64,000 bases of DNA from Paenibacillus woosongensis (GTDB taxonomy: Bacteria; Bacillota; Bacilli; Paenibacillales; Paenibacillaceae): contig NZ_CP126084.1 of assembly GCF_030122845.1 (NCBI RefSeq), forward strand, positions 3,472,001-3,536,000. The letters are read 5' to 3'. The position numbers were made by a program, and so were the translations under genes. Positions 8,895 to 18,237 of the stretch are shown piece after piece. The notes under the pieces are model-generated. The model was not told the DNA's origin and did not search any database. It worked only from the letters and a program-made list of their open reading frames with translations. Position 1 is the stretch's first letter. The number at the start of each line of letters is the position of its first letter.

Positions 8895-9650
8895 TCATTC
8901 ATGAGTAGTATCATTTTGATCGTCATGCGGCTCGTAAGGGACATAGGAATCCGCTTCAAGCATAGTAAGTATTCCGGGATCCTGGGACTCCAAAATGGAG
9001 TTCATGTACTCAAGCTTCTTCGAAAGAAGCGAAATGGCTGTCACCACCTCAAATTTGGAGCCGGTATACAGCTTGATCCGATCCGGATATGACAAGGTAG
9101 GTGAAGGCACGATTTCCGAAATGTCAGATACCTGGTCATCCGGGATTTGCGCGAGAACTTGGCAAAGCTTGGACAAATTCGGATCATCCGCCTTCCATCC
9201 CGTCAAGATCGGCTTCTCCATCGGCATCGATCCGATCCCCAGGCTGATTTTTGTCCCATTGGCTAGAAAACCCTTCAACCCTTCATCCACGGTCAGTTCA
9301 TAAGCTGCCAGCGGATATTCCTTAACACGGATCGTAATTCCTCCGGGAAAGGATTTGTTCACCTCGACATCCTCAATGGACGGAATCTTCGTCATACGCC
9401 TCGCTATCGTATCCGAGCTCGTCCCAAAAAATGGAGCGCCCACCTTGAGGCCGCTGATTTCCAGCAAGTCCTCATTTGGCGTATACGAGCTTCCTTCAAA
9501 CGTAATGCTGGAAATTTTGCTTAAAGAAGAACGAAAAAAAAGCACTGCGAGCAAAGACAGGCACAGGAGAATTAAAATCCCGGCTACTTTTTTGCTGCTT
9601 CTTCTTTTCGGTTTTGGTTGCTTCAACACCGGCATATTGGCTTTAGACAT
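8895..9650 (-). CDS. divIB: Division protein DivIB/FtsQ
   Basis: DivIB scaffolds the divisome together with FtsL and DivIC. The 251-residue protein has a short basic cytosolic tail (KQPKPKRRSSKK), one membrane helix at about 22-40, an extracytoplasmic POTRA domain from about 47 (SSITFEGSSYTPNEDLLEIS) and a beta domain. The start at 9650 has CGGAG upstream; the frame extends to 9680 without one. It follows murA in the dcw cluster. The ylxW, ylxX and sbp genes that follow divIB in Bacillus subtilis are absent here. Confidence 0.93.
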   Translation of the reverse strand: MSKANMPVLKQPKPKRRSSKKVAGILILLCLSLLAVLFFRSSLSKISSITFEGSSYTPNEDLLEISGLKVGAPFFGTSSDTIARRMTKIPSIEDVEVNKSFPGGITIRVKEYPLAAYELTVDEGLKGFLANGTKISLGIGSMPMEKPILTGWKADDPNLSKLCQVLAQIPDDQVSDISEIVPSPTLSYPDRIKLYTGSKFEVVTAISLLSKKLEYMNSILESQDPGILTMLEADSYVPYEPHDDQNDTTHE

Positions 9651-9722
9651 AACTTTTCTCCGTATTATTGTAATGTGCAAAGCCTTTATCCCCTCCGGCG
9701 GAGGGGATAATTCAAGGCATCA

Positions 9723-11003
9723 TTAGGCCAGATCCAGCTGCTTGAGTACAGGAGCATCACGTCTCACGACGCCTCCAAGCCGCTGAAACATCATTTCTAT
9801 CCGATCATAACCACGGTCAATGTGATATACTCGCTCAACGATCGTCTTGCCTTGCGCGGCTAATCCGGCAATCACGAGTGCGGCACCGGCTCTCAAATCC
9901 GTCGCCTCCACGGTAGCGCCATACAGTCTAGGCACCCCGCGAATAATCGCTGCGTTCATATCAACGGAAATATCCGCACCCATCCGCACTAATTCATCAA
10001 CATGCTTGAATCGACCTTCAAACACCGTTTCCTTCATTAAGCTAACCCCGTCAGCTAAAGATAGAAGCACCATAACCTGGGACTGTAAATCTGTAGGAAA
10101 AGAAGGATAAGGTGAAGTAATGATACGTTCTACCGCTTTAAGGCGGCCTATGCTGCTTACCGTTATTATATCATTGTAGGTGCTTATTTGAACACCTGCC
10201 CGGCGCAGCACATGAAGCAGAGAGACCAGATGGGAAGGATTGCAGTGCGTCAGGGTGACCGTTCCTCTTGTGGCTGCTGCGGCAATGAGCGCTGTGCCCG
10301 CCACGATCCGATCGGGAATGATCTCGTAATCGCACGGGCTGAGCCGCTTTACCCCCTGGATCGTAATCGTGTCGGTACCGGCCCCCATGATGCTCGCGCC
10401 CATGCGATTAAGAAAATTTTGCAGGTCCTGGATTTCGGGCTCCCGTGCCGCATTCGTAATTACGGTAGTTCCTTCAGCCAGCGCCGCAGCCATCATAATG
10501 TTCTCCGTAGCGCCGACGCTCGGAAAATCAAGATGAATGTCACTGCCCACAAGTTTGCTCGCCCTGCACCAAATCTGATGATCATTCTCCTCGATTACGG
10601 CTCCAAGAGCCTGTAATCCCCGTAAATGCAGGTCGATTTTCCGTTCGCCGATCGCGCATCCGCCGGGCTGATATATGCATACTTCCTTGAACCTTGCCAG
10701 CAGCGGCCCCATCAAAAAAATAGAAGAGCGCATCTGCTTCATCAAATCCTCAGGCACATGGCTGGAATCCGCTCCGCTGGCATCGACCATGACGGTGTCG
10801 TCCTTATGAACCGTTTTACAGCCTAATCGGCTCAAAATGCCAAGCATAACATCAATATCGAGCAAACGAGGAACATTTCGAAGTTGCACCGCCCCCTCAG
10901 ACAGCAAGCTGGCAGCCAAGATAGGCAGTGCGGCATTTTTCGCTCCATGGATTTGAATGGTTCCTGATAGGGGTCGCCCGCCTTCAATCACCAATTTGTC
11001 CAA
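9723..11003 (-). CDS. murA: UDP-N-acetylglucosamine 1-carboxyvinyltransferase MurA
   Basis: MurA transfers enolpyruvate from PEP to UDP-GlcNAc, the first committed step of peptidoglycan synthesis, and is the fosfomycin target. The 426-residue product has Lys22 in the conserved GAKNAALPI motif and the reactive Cys116 in PGGCAIGERK, so it should be fosfomycin-sensitive by that criterion. The start is TTG at 11003, seven bases after GGAGG. It lies between murB and divIB, 16 bp after murB, so the first two UDP-MurNAc enzymes are adjacent. Confidence 0.96.
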   Translation of the reverse strand: MDKLVIEGGRPLSGTIQIHGAKNAALPILAASLLSEGAVQLRNVPRLLDIDVMLGILSRLGCKTVHKDDTVMVDASGADSSHVPEDLMKQMRSSIFLMGPLLARFKEVCIYQPGGCAIGERKIDLHLRGLQALGAVIEENDHQIWCRASKLVGSDIHLDFPSVGATENIMMAAALAEGTTVITNAAREPEIQDLQNFLNRMGASIMGAGTDTITIQGVKRLSPCDYEIIPDRIVAGTALIAAAATRGTVTLTHCNPSHLVSLLHVLRRAGVQISTYNDIITVSSIGRLKAVERIITSPYPSFPTDLQSQVMVLLSLADGVSLMKETVFEGRFKHVDELVRMGADISVDMNAAIIRGVPRLYGATVEATDLRAGAALVIAGLAAQGKTIVERVYHIDRGYDRIEMMFQRLGGVVRRDAPVLKQLDLA

Positions 11004-11019
11004 TGTATCACCTCCGAGT

Positions 11020-11925
11020 TTACCGTTCACCCACGAAGTAAACCTCCGGCACCAAAGCGATATCATATTTTGAGGCTATGGTATCCTTGATTAGCTCCAT
11101 GAGCGCGAGAACGTCCTCTGCTGTCGCTTGCCCCGTATTGACAATGAAATTGGCATGCAGCTCGGATATTTGCGCTCCGCCTATACTCCTCCCCTTAAGT
11201 CCTGCCGCTTCGATCAGCCTTGCCGCATGATCCTGTGGCGGATTACGGAATACGCTGCCCGCGCAGGGCTGCTGCAACGGCTGAGTCTTGCGGCGGCGAT
11301 CCTTATAGGTAGCCATGGCAGCCGCGATCTCCAAACGATCCCCTTCCTTCAGGGTGAAGATGGCATTGGCCACTACTCCGCGGCTCCCATGCAAGATGGA
11401 ATGGCGGTACGAGAAATCCATATCCTGCGCATTGTAAGTTACCAACTCACCCGTCTCCAGAACAATTTCAGCGGATTTAAATATGCGTGACACATCAGAC
11501 CCGTGAGCGCCAGCGTTCATATATACGGCTCCACCGACGGTTCCTGGAATCCCCCCAGCAAATTCCAGACCGGTCATGCCTTCCTTCCCCGCCATAATGC
11601 TCAATCTCACGAACGAGGCGCCTCCCCCCGCTTCGGCCTCGGTTCCCCGAAATTGGATCTGCTCCATTTCCCTGCCCAGCTTAATTACCGCACCGCGAAT
11701 GCCCTTATCGGATACAAGCATGTTGGAGCCCTTGCCTACCATTAACCAAGGAATTTGCTCTTCATGAAGCTGGCGAATCAAATTTGCCAGCTGCCGCTTG
11801 TTCTCTGGGATGATTAGAGCGTCGGCCGGCCCTCCTATTTTCCATGTCGTATACTTCGACATCGGCTCGTTTGGCAAGACCTTGCCCACTTCCTGCTCTG
11901 ACAATTTCGATATCCATTGCTGCAT
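11020..11925 (-). CDS. murB: UDP-N-acetylenolpyruvoylglucosamine reductase MurB
   Basis: MurB reduces the MurA product to UDP-MurNAc with NADPH and FAD. In 301 residues the FAD-binding motifs (TTWKIGGPAD at about 26, VGKGSNMLVSD at about 63, FAGGIPGTVGGAVYMNAGAH at about 122), the proton-donor Ser224 (CAGSVFRNP) and Glu294 (LVPEVYFVG) are visible. A good AGGAGGG lies 8 bases before ATG 11925. A 218-bp gap with a possible promoter separates it from murG, suggesting separate control of murB-murA-divIB. Confidence 0.96.
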   Translation of the reverse strand: MQQWISKLSEQEVGKVLPNEPMSKYTTWKIGGPADALIIPENKRQLANLIRQLHEEQIPWLMVGKGSNMLVSDKGIRGAVIKLGREMEQIQFRGTEAEAGGGASFVRLSIMAGKEGMTGLEFAGGIPGTVGGAVYMNAGAHGSDVSRIFKSAEIVLETGELVTYNAQDMDFSYRHSILHGSRGVVANAIFTLKEGDRLEIAAAMATYKDRRRKTQPLQQPCAGSVFRNPPQDHAARLIEAAGLKGRSIGGAQISELHANFIVNTGQATAEDVLALMELIKDTIASKYDIALVPEVYFVGER

Positions 11926-12092
11926 CTGAAAATCCCTCCTTGACTAACATGCCGAATCCCGTCCGGTAGTCAGGCCGTCCGATGATCGGTTCTATCCGTA
12001 TATTTCCACCGGCTGCATGGGTTCGCGGAGACGACGCAGGAAGACGTCTTTCCTTCTGGTCCCCGCATGGATTGTCACGATTTATATGGTAT

Positions 12093-12122
12093 ATTATGCC
12101 CTCTGAAGTAAGAGTGTGACAA
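12093..12122 (-). promoter_or_regulatory. Candidate promoter of murB-murA-divIB
   Basis: TTGTCA (12122-12117) and CATAAT (12098-12093) with an 18-bp spacer, inside the 218-bp gap between murG and murB. The stretch CATAATATA also fits the sigma-K -10 pattern CATANNNTA, so the sigma factor is uncertain. Confidence 0.35.
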
Positions 12123-12143
12123 AGGCCCAGCACCGGCAGTACT

Positions 12144-13262
12144 CTATCGTTTTCCTTGACTTCGAACAAGCCGCCGCATTTCCTCCACGATCAAATGAGC
12201 CGATTCCGGCTTGCCGAGCTTCCTTGCTGCTGCTGACATTTTTCCGTGAAGGGAAGCTTCCGTCATAATTCGTTCAATCGCCGCAAACAATTTGCCGCCG
12301 TTTAATTGGGGCTCGAGGATCACCTCGGCTGCTCCCGATGTCTCCAGCGATCTCGCATTTTTCTCCTGATGATTGTTCGTGACGTTCGGCGACGGAATCA
12401 GGATAGACGGGATGCCCAGGGCGGTAATCTCAGCCAGGAAGGACGCTCCGGCCCGGTTCACAATCAACGAGGTACATGCCAGCACCTCCGGCATATTGTG
12501 CACGTAAGGCAGCACCCGCAAGTTCCCCGGAATCTCGCCTAGTTTGGCAGCGATTGCCGACTTTGTAGTTTCATAGTAGCTTTCGCCGGTAACATAAATA
12601 AAAGAAATATGCCCCAGCTGAGAGACGGAAGACGCCATATCGATCATCGCTTCGTTGATCGCTTTTGCCCCGCGGCTTCCCCCGACAACGAGAACGATCG
12701 GGCTGTTCGGCGGAAGCCCCAGCGAAGCATATCCCTTGGTTTTATCCGCTTCAAAAACAGTCGTGGCCCGAGGATTCCCGGTATACAGAATTTTCTTCGC
12801 CGCCGGAAAGGCAGCACCCGATCCTTCGAAGCTGACTGCTACCGTGGATACGTATTTGCTCAAAAAACGATTCGTCAGTCCGGGTACCGCATTCTGTTCA
12901 TGGATAATGCTCGGAATGCCGAGCTTCGCCGCTGCATAGACGACGGGACCACAGACGTATCCTCCCGTTCCAATCACCACATCCGGCTTGAACTCTCTCA
13001 GAAGCCGTTTGGAAGTACGCACGCCCTTCACGAAACGAACAATCGTTTTAACGTTATCAAACGACAATTTCCGGCGAAAGCCGGTAATATTAATAGCTTT
13101 GAATGGTATGTTCTCTTTGGGCACCAGAGAGCTCTCAAGCCCCCGTTCGCCGCCAATATATAGAAATTCGGAATCAGGGTATTCCGCACCGCATTGTTTT
13201 GCGATCGCCAGAGCGGGATAAATATGTCCCCCCGTTCCGCCGCCGCTTAGCACGACGCGCAT
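12144..13262 (-). CDS. murG: MurG, lipid II-forming N-acetylglucosaminyltransferase
   Basis: MurG adds GlcNAc to lipid I on the inner membrane face. The 372-residue GT-B protein starts MRVVLSGGGTGGHIYPALAI, holding the first G-loop, and has IIHEQNAVPGLTNRFLSKY (about 120) and the nucleotide-sugar motif VVGGSRGAKAINEAM (about 190). The start at 13262 follows GAGGTG, which overlaps the spoVE stop (13269). It continues the murD-spoVE-murG run. Confidence 0.97.
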   Translation of the reverse strand: MRVVLSGGGTGGHIYPALAIAKQCGAEYPDSEFLYIGGERGLESSLVPKENIPFKAINITGFRRKLSFDNVKTIVRFVKGVRTSKRLLREFKPDVVIGTGGYVCGPVVYAAAKLGIPSIIHEQNAVPGLTNRFLSKYVSTVAVSFEGSGAAFPAAKKILYTGNPRATTVFEADKTKGYASLGLPPNSPIVLVVGGSRGAKAINEAMIDMASSVSQLGHISFIYVTGESYYETTKSAIAAKLGEIPGNLRVLPYVHNMPEVLACTSLIVNRAGASFLAEITALGIPSILIPSPNVTNNHQEKNARSLETSGAAEVILEPQLNGGKLFAAIERIMTEASLHGKMSAAARKLGKPESAHLIVEEMRRLVRSQGKR

Positions 13263-13268
13263 ACTTGT

Positions 13269-14366
13269 TCACCTCGCATAACGGGATAAATTCAATAGAA
13301 TACCAAGCGCCGTCAGCATCAGCGTAAGCGATGAGCCTCCGTAGCTGATCAGCGGCAGGGTGATGCCAGTGACAGGCATGAGACCGATGACGACGCCGAT
13401 ATTGATAACAACCTGTACAGCTACCATACCGACAATTCCGACGGCAAGCAAGCTCCCGAAGCTGTCTTCCACTGTCATCGCCACTCTCATGCCCCTCCAC
13501 ACTAAGATGAGAAACAGTAATAGAACTAGTAATCCGCCGATAAAACCAAGCTCCTCGGCCAAAATTGAGAAAATGAAATCCGTCTGCGGCTCAGGAACAT
13601 AGCTGTATTTCTGGCGGCTCATCCCCAGCCCCAGACCTGCCAGTCCACCTGGACCGATCGCATACAGCGATTGAATGATTTGATATCCGGCGCCAAGCGG
13701 ATCAGACCAGGGATCGAGAAAGGCGGTAATCCGCTGCAAACGATACGGCGCAGCCAAGATGAGCCCGACGAAGCCGACTGCTCCGATCGCAGCCAGCCCG
13801 GCCAAATGCCTGATTCTTGCTCCGGCGGTAAAAACGATCAGCAAGGATGCGCCCATCATGACCGTGCCGGTTCCTAAATCCGGCTGCAGCATGATGAGGC
13901 CAAACGCTAGTCCCATGATGCCCAGAGGCGGCAGCAGCCCTTTTGTAAATATCGTAATCTTGTAATCTTCCTTGCTTAACCAGTAGGAAAGGAACAAAAT
14001 CATTCCAAGCTTCATGAACTCGGAAGGCTGAATCCCAAAGGAGCTGATGCCAAGCCAGCTTCGCGCACCGCCCCGGACAACGCCTATGCCGGGAATAAGC
14101 ACAATAACGAGCAGGACAAAGCAGACAAGCAGACCCAGCTTGGCATATTTCCGCAGATGGCGAAAATCGAAATTCATCATGAAGAACATAGCCACAAGGC
14201 CTAGCACAGCAAACAACAGCTGTCGTTTGACGAAATAAAAAGAATCTCCGTAATCATGGAAAGCGAGTACAGAGCCCGCACTGTATACCATTACAATTCC
14301 GATAGCCAACAGTCCCAATATGCTGGACAGCAGCCAAAAATCCGGCGCCATGCGATTTTTGCCCAT
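13269..14366 (-). CDS. spoVE: SEDS-family glycan polymerase/flippase SpoVE (FtsW family)
   Basis: A 365-residue membrane protein with about ten hydrophobic helices and SEDS signatures: PSEFMKLGMILFLSYWLS (about 125) and LPLISYGGSSLTLMLTALG near the C-terminus. SEDS proteins polymerise glycan strands with a partner class B PBP; the spoVE position after murD, in a cluster that has spoVD, points to spore cortex synthesis. No second ftsW is in the window, so a vegetative role cannot be excluded. ATG 14366 is 8 bases after AGAGGTGG; the GTG at 14378 lies within that site. Confidence 0.9.
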   Translation of the reverse strand: MGKNRMAPDFWLLSSILGLLAIGIVMVYSAGSVLAFHDYGDSFYFVKRQLLFAVLGLVAMFFMMNFDFRHLRKYAKLGLLVCFVLLVIVLIPGIGVVRGGARSWLGISSFGIQPSEFMKLGMILFLSYWLSKEDYKITIFTKGLLPPLGIMGLAFGLIMLQPDLGTGTVMMGASLLIVFTAGARIRHLAGLAAIGAVGFVGLILAAPYRLQRITAFLDPWSDPLGAGYQIIQSLYAIGPGGLAGLGLGMSRQKYSYVPEPQTDFIFSILAEELGFIGGLLVLLLFLILVWRGMRVAMTVEDSFGSLLAVGIVGMVAVQVVINIGVVIGLMPVTGITLPLISYGGSSLTLMLTALGILLNLSRYAR

Positions 14367-14389
14367 CGTGGAAGCCACCTCTTAACCAA

Positions 14390-14417
14390 AAGTAGGGGCT
14401 TTTCCACCCCCCTACTT
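14390..14417 (-). terminator. Hairpin over the murD stop, possible attenuator
   Basis: A perfect 9-bp stem (AAGTAGGGG with CCCCTACTT) and a 10-base loop, overlapping the murD stop codon and lying 24 bp before the spoVE start. On the minus strand it is followed by TTTTGG only, so it is likely to reduce and not stop transcription into spoVE. Confidence 0.45.
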
Positions 14418-15843
14418 AAAGGGTATGCACTGCCTCTTTAAAAATGCGTCCCCGCTCCTCGTAAGAAGCAAACATGTCCCAACTGGCGCAAGCAGGCGAC
14501 AGCAGGACGATATCCCCCGGCTCCGCCAGACCGGCAGCCTGGAGGGTCGCGGTACGCAGCGTCTCGGCAGCACTGTCTCCAGTATCGACAAGCAAAGCGT
14601 CCGATAATCCAGCCAGCTCGGCGACGCGGGCTATTTTCTCCCTCGTCTCTCCCAGCGCCACAACGGCTTTAACCTTGTCCCGAAATACGGGAACCAGCTC
14701 CATGTAATCGGAGCCGCGGTCCAGCCCTCCAGCGATGAGCACAATCGGCGCCTCCAGCGCCTCGATAGCCATCGTCGTCGCCTTGGAGTTCGTCGCTTTC
14801 GAGTTGTTATAGTAAGTCACACCCTCTTTAACGGCAACGTACTCCAGCCGGTGCTCCACGCCACGGAATGCGCACAGCGGCTCAACAAGCTGCTCAGGGC
14901 TTGCTCCTGCTGCAAGGCATGCGGCAATCGCAGCTAGAGCATTCTCTGTGTTGAAGCGTCCCGGCAAGCCGATCTCGTCCACTCGAATAATCTCCATGAC
15001 GGCACCCTCTGCATTCCTGTAAACGACCGTTCTTGGCTGGGAGTCCGAATTTTGCGGCAAATACGGAGGTTCGACATAAATTCCCTCGGCCTTTAGCCGC
15101 TCCGTCATCGAAAACGGAAAAAGCTTCGCCCGGATATAAGGGACTAGCTCCCGGCAGATTGGATCATCCCAATTGATTACGGCGGTGTCCGCTTCCGTCT
15201 GATTGGCGAACAGCTTCGCTTTCGAGGAAACATAGTCCTCCATCGTGCCGTGATAGTCCAAATGGGTCTCGGCGACATTAAGCAGCACCCCAATTGCAGG
15301 GCGAAACTGCTGCGTCCCTTTAAGCTGGAAGCTGCTCAGTTCTACAACCATCCAGTTGTCCGCGCGGGCTGCCTCGGCTGCCTCGCAGAGGGGCGTTCCG
15401 ATGTTGCCGGCGACGATCGGATTAAGGCCCGCGTTTTGCAGCATGCTGCCAATCCAGGTCGTCGTCGTCGTCTTGCCGTTTGAGCCCGTTATGCCGATCA
15501 TTGGCGCAGCGCATAAGCGGTAGGCAACTTCGACTTCGGTCACGACATCAATCCCCAGCTCAAGCGCTTTAACGACAGGCGGCGCGCTGTAAGGAATGCC
15601 TGGATTTTTTACGACCAGCTCGATTCCCTGATGTATCAGATCGTCCGGGTGCCCCCCGCATAGAACAGAAATTCCCAAAGCCTCTAATTCAGAAGCTTCG
15701 GGACATTGGTCTCTGTCCTTTTTATCGTTAACGGTTACGATCGCCCCTTGGCGATGCAGGGTTTTGGCAACTTGAACACCGCTTCTTGCCAGGCCCAGGA
15801 CGACAACCTGCCGTCCCCGGTATTGTTCTGGATGCTTCATCAT
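14416..15843 (-). CDS. murD: UDP-MurNAc-L-alanine:D-glutamate ligase MurD
   Basis: MurD adds D-Glu to UDP-MurNAc-L-Ala with ATP. The 475-residue product has the N-terminal UDP-binding fold (VVVLGLARSGVQVAKTL), the ATP loop GITGSNGKTT at about 117-126, ETHLDYHGTMEDY in the central domain and the C-terminal SPACASWDMF motif. It starts one base after the mraY stop with AAGGGG upstream, so the two are translationally close. Confidence 0.97.
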   Translation of the reverse strand: MMKHPEQYRGRQVVVLGLARSGVQVAKTLHRQGAIVTVNDKKDRDQCPEASELEALGISVLCGGHPDDLIHQGIELVVKNPGIPYSAPPVVKALELGIDVVTEVEVAYRLCAAPMIGITGSNGKTTTTTWIGSMLQNAGLNPIVAGNIGTPLCEAAEAARADNWMVVELSSFQLKGTQQFRPAIGVLLNVAETHLDYHGTMEDYVSSKAKLFANQTEADTAVINWDDPICRELVPYIRAKLFPFSMTERLKAEGIYVEPPYLPQNSDSQPRTVVYRNAEGAVMEIIRVDEIGLPGRFNTENALAAIAACLAAGASPEQLVEPLCAFRGVEHRLEYVAVKEGVTYYNNSKATNSKATTMAIEALEAPIVLIAGGLDRGSDYMELVPVFRDKVKAVVALGETREKIARVAELAGLSDALLVDTGDSAAETLRTATLQAAGLAEPGDIVLLSPACASWDMFASYEERGRIFKEAVHTL

Positions 15844-15844
15844 A

Positions 15845-16810
15845 TTACAACCCCTTGTTTAAATAAAGTCCAACCCCGGCCAGCAGCAAGCCAACGGCCC
15901 AAAAAGTAACGACGACCCGCCATTCCGACCAGCCCGACAGTTCGAAATGGTGGTGAATCGGACTCATCTTGAATATTCGTTTGCCGCGAGTCTTGAAAGA
16001 AATAACCTGCAGTACGACGGACAGCATTTCAATGACGAAAACCCCGCCGATTACAAGAAACAAAAGCTCGCTCTTCGTAATAATGGCAATGGCTGCAATC
16101 GCGCCTCCGATGCCAAGCGATCCGGTATCCCCCATGAACACTTTTGCCGGATGGGCATTGAACACGAGAAAACCCAGCACCGCACCGATCATCGCTGCCG
16201 CACAAACCGCAGCCGGTATCGACGTAGCCTGCATCGCGATGACGGCATATGCCCCGAGAGCGATGGCGCTCACGCCGGACAGCAATCCATCCAGTCCGTC
16301 GGTAAAATTCACCGCATTACTGATAGCAAGCATCATGAGGATAATAAATGGATAGTAGAACCACGCCCCCCAGTCAAAGGCTATCGACGTACCCGGAATG
16401 CCCAGCGCGGTGCTGTGTCCTTCGGAAATCAGCAGGGCGCAGACGATGCCGGCGAACAGCAGCTGTCCGAACAATTTCTGTCTGGGTGTCAGTCCCAAAG
16501 AACGTTTAAATACGATCTTGATATAGTCGTCCAGAAAGCCGACTAGTCCGAAGCCAAGCGTCGCCACGAGCAGCACATAGAAATCCGTATTGATCACCGA
16601 GAATTTCAGAAATGCCAGCGTGAAGGCCAATATAATGACGATACCGCCCATCGTTGGCGTCCCTGCCTTCTTCTGGTGGCTCTGCGGTCCTTCGTTTCGA
16701 ATCTGCTGTCCGAACTTCATCCGCCGCAAAATCGGAATAAGCAGCGGAGCCGAAATGACGGCCAGTATAAAGGATACTCCTATCGTTAACAATATAAGTC
16801 CAAAATCCAT
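15845..16810 (-). CDS. mraY: Phospho-N-acetylmuramoyl-pentapeptide transferase MraY
   Basis: MraY moves phospho-MurNAc-pentapeptide onto undecaprenyl phosphate to make lipid I. The 321-residue protein has about ten membrane helices and the family motifs [13 protein letters not shown] (about 44), GFLDDYIKI (about 92), [15 protein letters not shown] (about 165) and [13 protein letters not shown] (about 283) with the catalytic aspartates and histidines. It follows murF by 26 bp. Confidence 0.97.
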   Translation of the reverse strand: MDFGLILLTIGVSFILAVISAPLLIPILRRMKFGQQIRNEGPQSHQKKAGTPTMGGIVIILAFTLAFLKFSVINTDFYVLLVATLGFGLVGFLDDYIKIVFKRSLGLTPRQKLFGQLLFAGIVCALLISEGHSTALGIPGTSIAFDWGAWFYYPFIILMMLAISNAVNFTDGLDGLLSGVSAIALGAYAVIAMQATSIPAAVCAAAMIGAVLGFLVFNAHPAKVFMGDTGSLGIGGAIAAIAIITKSELLFLVIGGVFVIEMLSVVLQVISFKTRGKRIFKMSPIHHHFELSGWSEWRVVVTFWAVGLLLAGVGLYLNKGL

Positions 16811-16836
16811 GGGATCACCCCCTTATTAGCCGGTAT

Positions 16837-18237
16837 TTATTGAGGAAGCTCGCTATTTTTGACGGCCTCCACGACTTCTTCAAGCTTCATGCCCCGAGAC
16901 GCCTTGACGAGCACGATATCCTCGGGATGCAGGATCGCCAGAAGCCCTTCTATAAGCTCAACTTTATCAGTATATGCGTGAATGCTCCTTTGGTCCAATT
17001 GCCCTGCGGCGCCTGCCGCGATCTTCGCGCCTAGAATTCCATAAGTGAACAGCTGGTCCACTTTACCGCCTTTCATAAAGGCACCGACCTCCCGGTGCAA
17101 AGCGTCCTCGGCGTCCCCAAGCTCCAGCATATCGCCCAAAACAGCAATTTTGCGTCTATACCCCTTCATGTTCTCAAGCACGCCGATCGCCGCCTTCATG
17201 GCCGTGGGACTTGCGTTATACGCGTCGTTCAATATCGTGATACCACTGCGCCCCTTCACGATCTCGATCCGCATGCCCGTCAGCTTGATTTGGGTCAGCC
17301 CTTCCTTGATCGCGGCCTCTGTAACCCCGAAATATCGGGCGACAGCGATGGCCGCAAGACAATTGACGACGTTGTGCTGGCCGAGCAGCGGCAAATGAAG
17401 CGGTTCGTTGCTTCCGGCGCTGGACGTGAACACCGTCCCGTCATCCAGGAACATCAAGCCGACAGGATAATCATCATTATGCGGCAGCAGACCGAAGGTT
17501 ACCGTATCGAAATGATCCGGTTTGAGCGTCGCCGGTTCCGACAGAACCTCTTGAATCAGCGGCTCGTCACCGTCATAGACGAACGTTCCCCCGGGCCTGA
17601 GCCCTGCCAATATTTCCAGTTTGGCCCGGGCAATTTCCAGCCTGGACCCCAGCTGCAGCAAATGCGCTTCACCAATATTGGTGATGACCGCTACTTCCGG
17701 CTCGGCCAGCTTGGAGAGCAGCTCGATTTCATGGCGCCCGCTCATGCCCATCTCCAGAACGGCAATTTCCGTATCTTCCGGCATGGCAAGGATCGTTAAC
17801 GGCAGGCCGATATGATTGTTGAAGTTCCCTTGCGTTTTATGCACTTTGTACGTCGTAGACAGCAAAGAGAAAACGATATCCTTAGTCGTCGTCTTGCCGT
17901 TGCTTCCGGTAATTCCAACTACCCTGGCTTTGCTCTGCTTGAGGTAGTTTTGCGCCAGCCGCTGAAGAGCCGCCAGCGTATCATCTACGATCACAGCCGG
18001 CCCAGGAGGCGAGCCTTTGGCTTTGTCCCATAATATAGCCGCTGCACCTGCTGCGAGGCAATCTCCGGCAAAATCATGGCCGTCAAATTTCTCGCCCACC
18101 AGCGGTATGAACAGACAACCCTCTATAATGCTGCGAGAGTCTGTCGTTATCCCTTGTATCATTAATTCGGCATCCTCCAGGCTGCGGAGTTCACCGCCGC
18201 ACATCGCCGCTACTTCTCTCAATGTTCTCTTGATCAC
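16837..18237 (-). CDS. murF: UDP-MurNAc-tripeptide:D-Ala-D-Ala ligase MurF
   Basis: MurF completes the cytoplasmic precursor by adding D-Ala-D-Ala. The 466-residue product has the Mur ligase ATP loop GITGSNGKTT at about 108-117, the following TKDI, FNNHIGLPLTIL, and ITNIGEAHLLQLGS in the central domain. It overlaps the murE stop by 4 bp, a usual arrangement for coupled translation. Confidence 0.96.
   Translation of the reverse strand: MIKRTLREVAAMCGGELRSLEDAELMIQGITTDSRSIIEGCLFIPLVGEKFDGHDFAGDCLAAGAAAILWDKAKGSPPGPAVIVDDTLAALQRLAQNYLKQSKARVVGITGSNGKTTTKDIVFSLLSTTYKVHKTQGNFNNHIGLPLTILAMPEDTEIAVLEMGMSGRHEIELLSKLAEPEVAVITNIGEAHLLQLGSRLEIARAKLEILAGLRPGGTFVYDGDEPLIQEVLSEPATLKPDHFDTVTFGLLPHNDDYPVGLMFLDDGTVFTSSAGSNEPLHLPLLGQHNVVNCLAAIAVARYFGVTEAAIKEGLTQIKLTGMRIEIVKGRSGITILNDAYNASPTAMKAAIGVLENMKGYRRKIAVLGDMLELGDAEDALHREVGAFMKGGKVDQLFTYGILGAKIAAGAAGQLDQRSIHAYTDKVELIEGLLAILHPEDIVLVKASRGMKLEEVVEAVKNSELPQ

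Noticed and set aside
11762..12169. A 135-codon minus-strand frame across the murG-murB gap
   Set aside because: It overlaps both mur genes in another frame, has no ribosome site and resembles no family.
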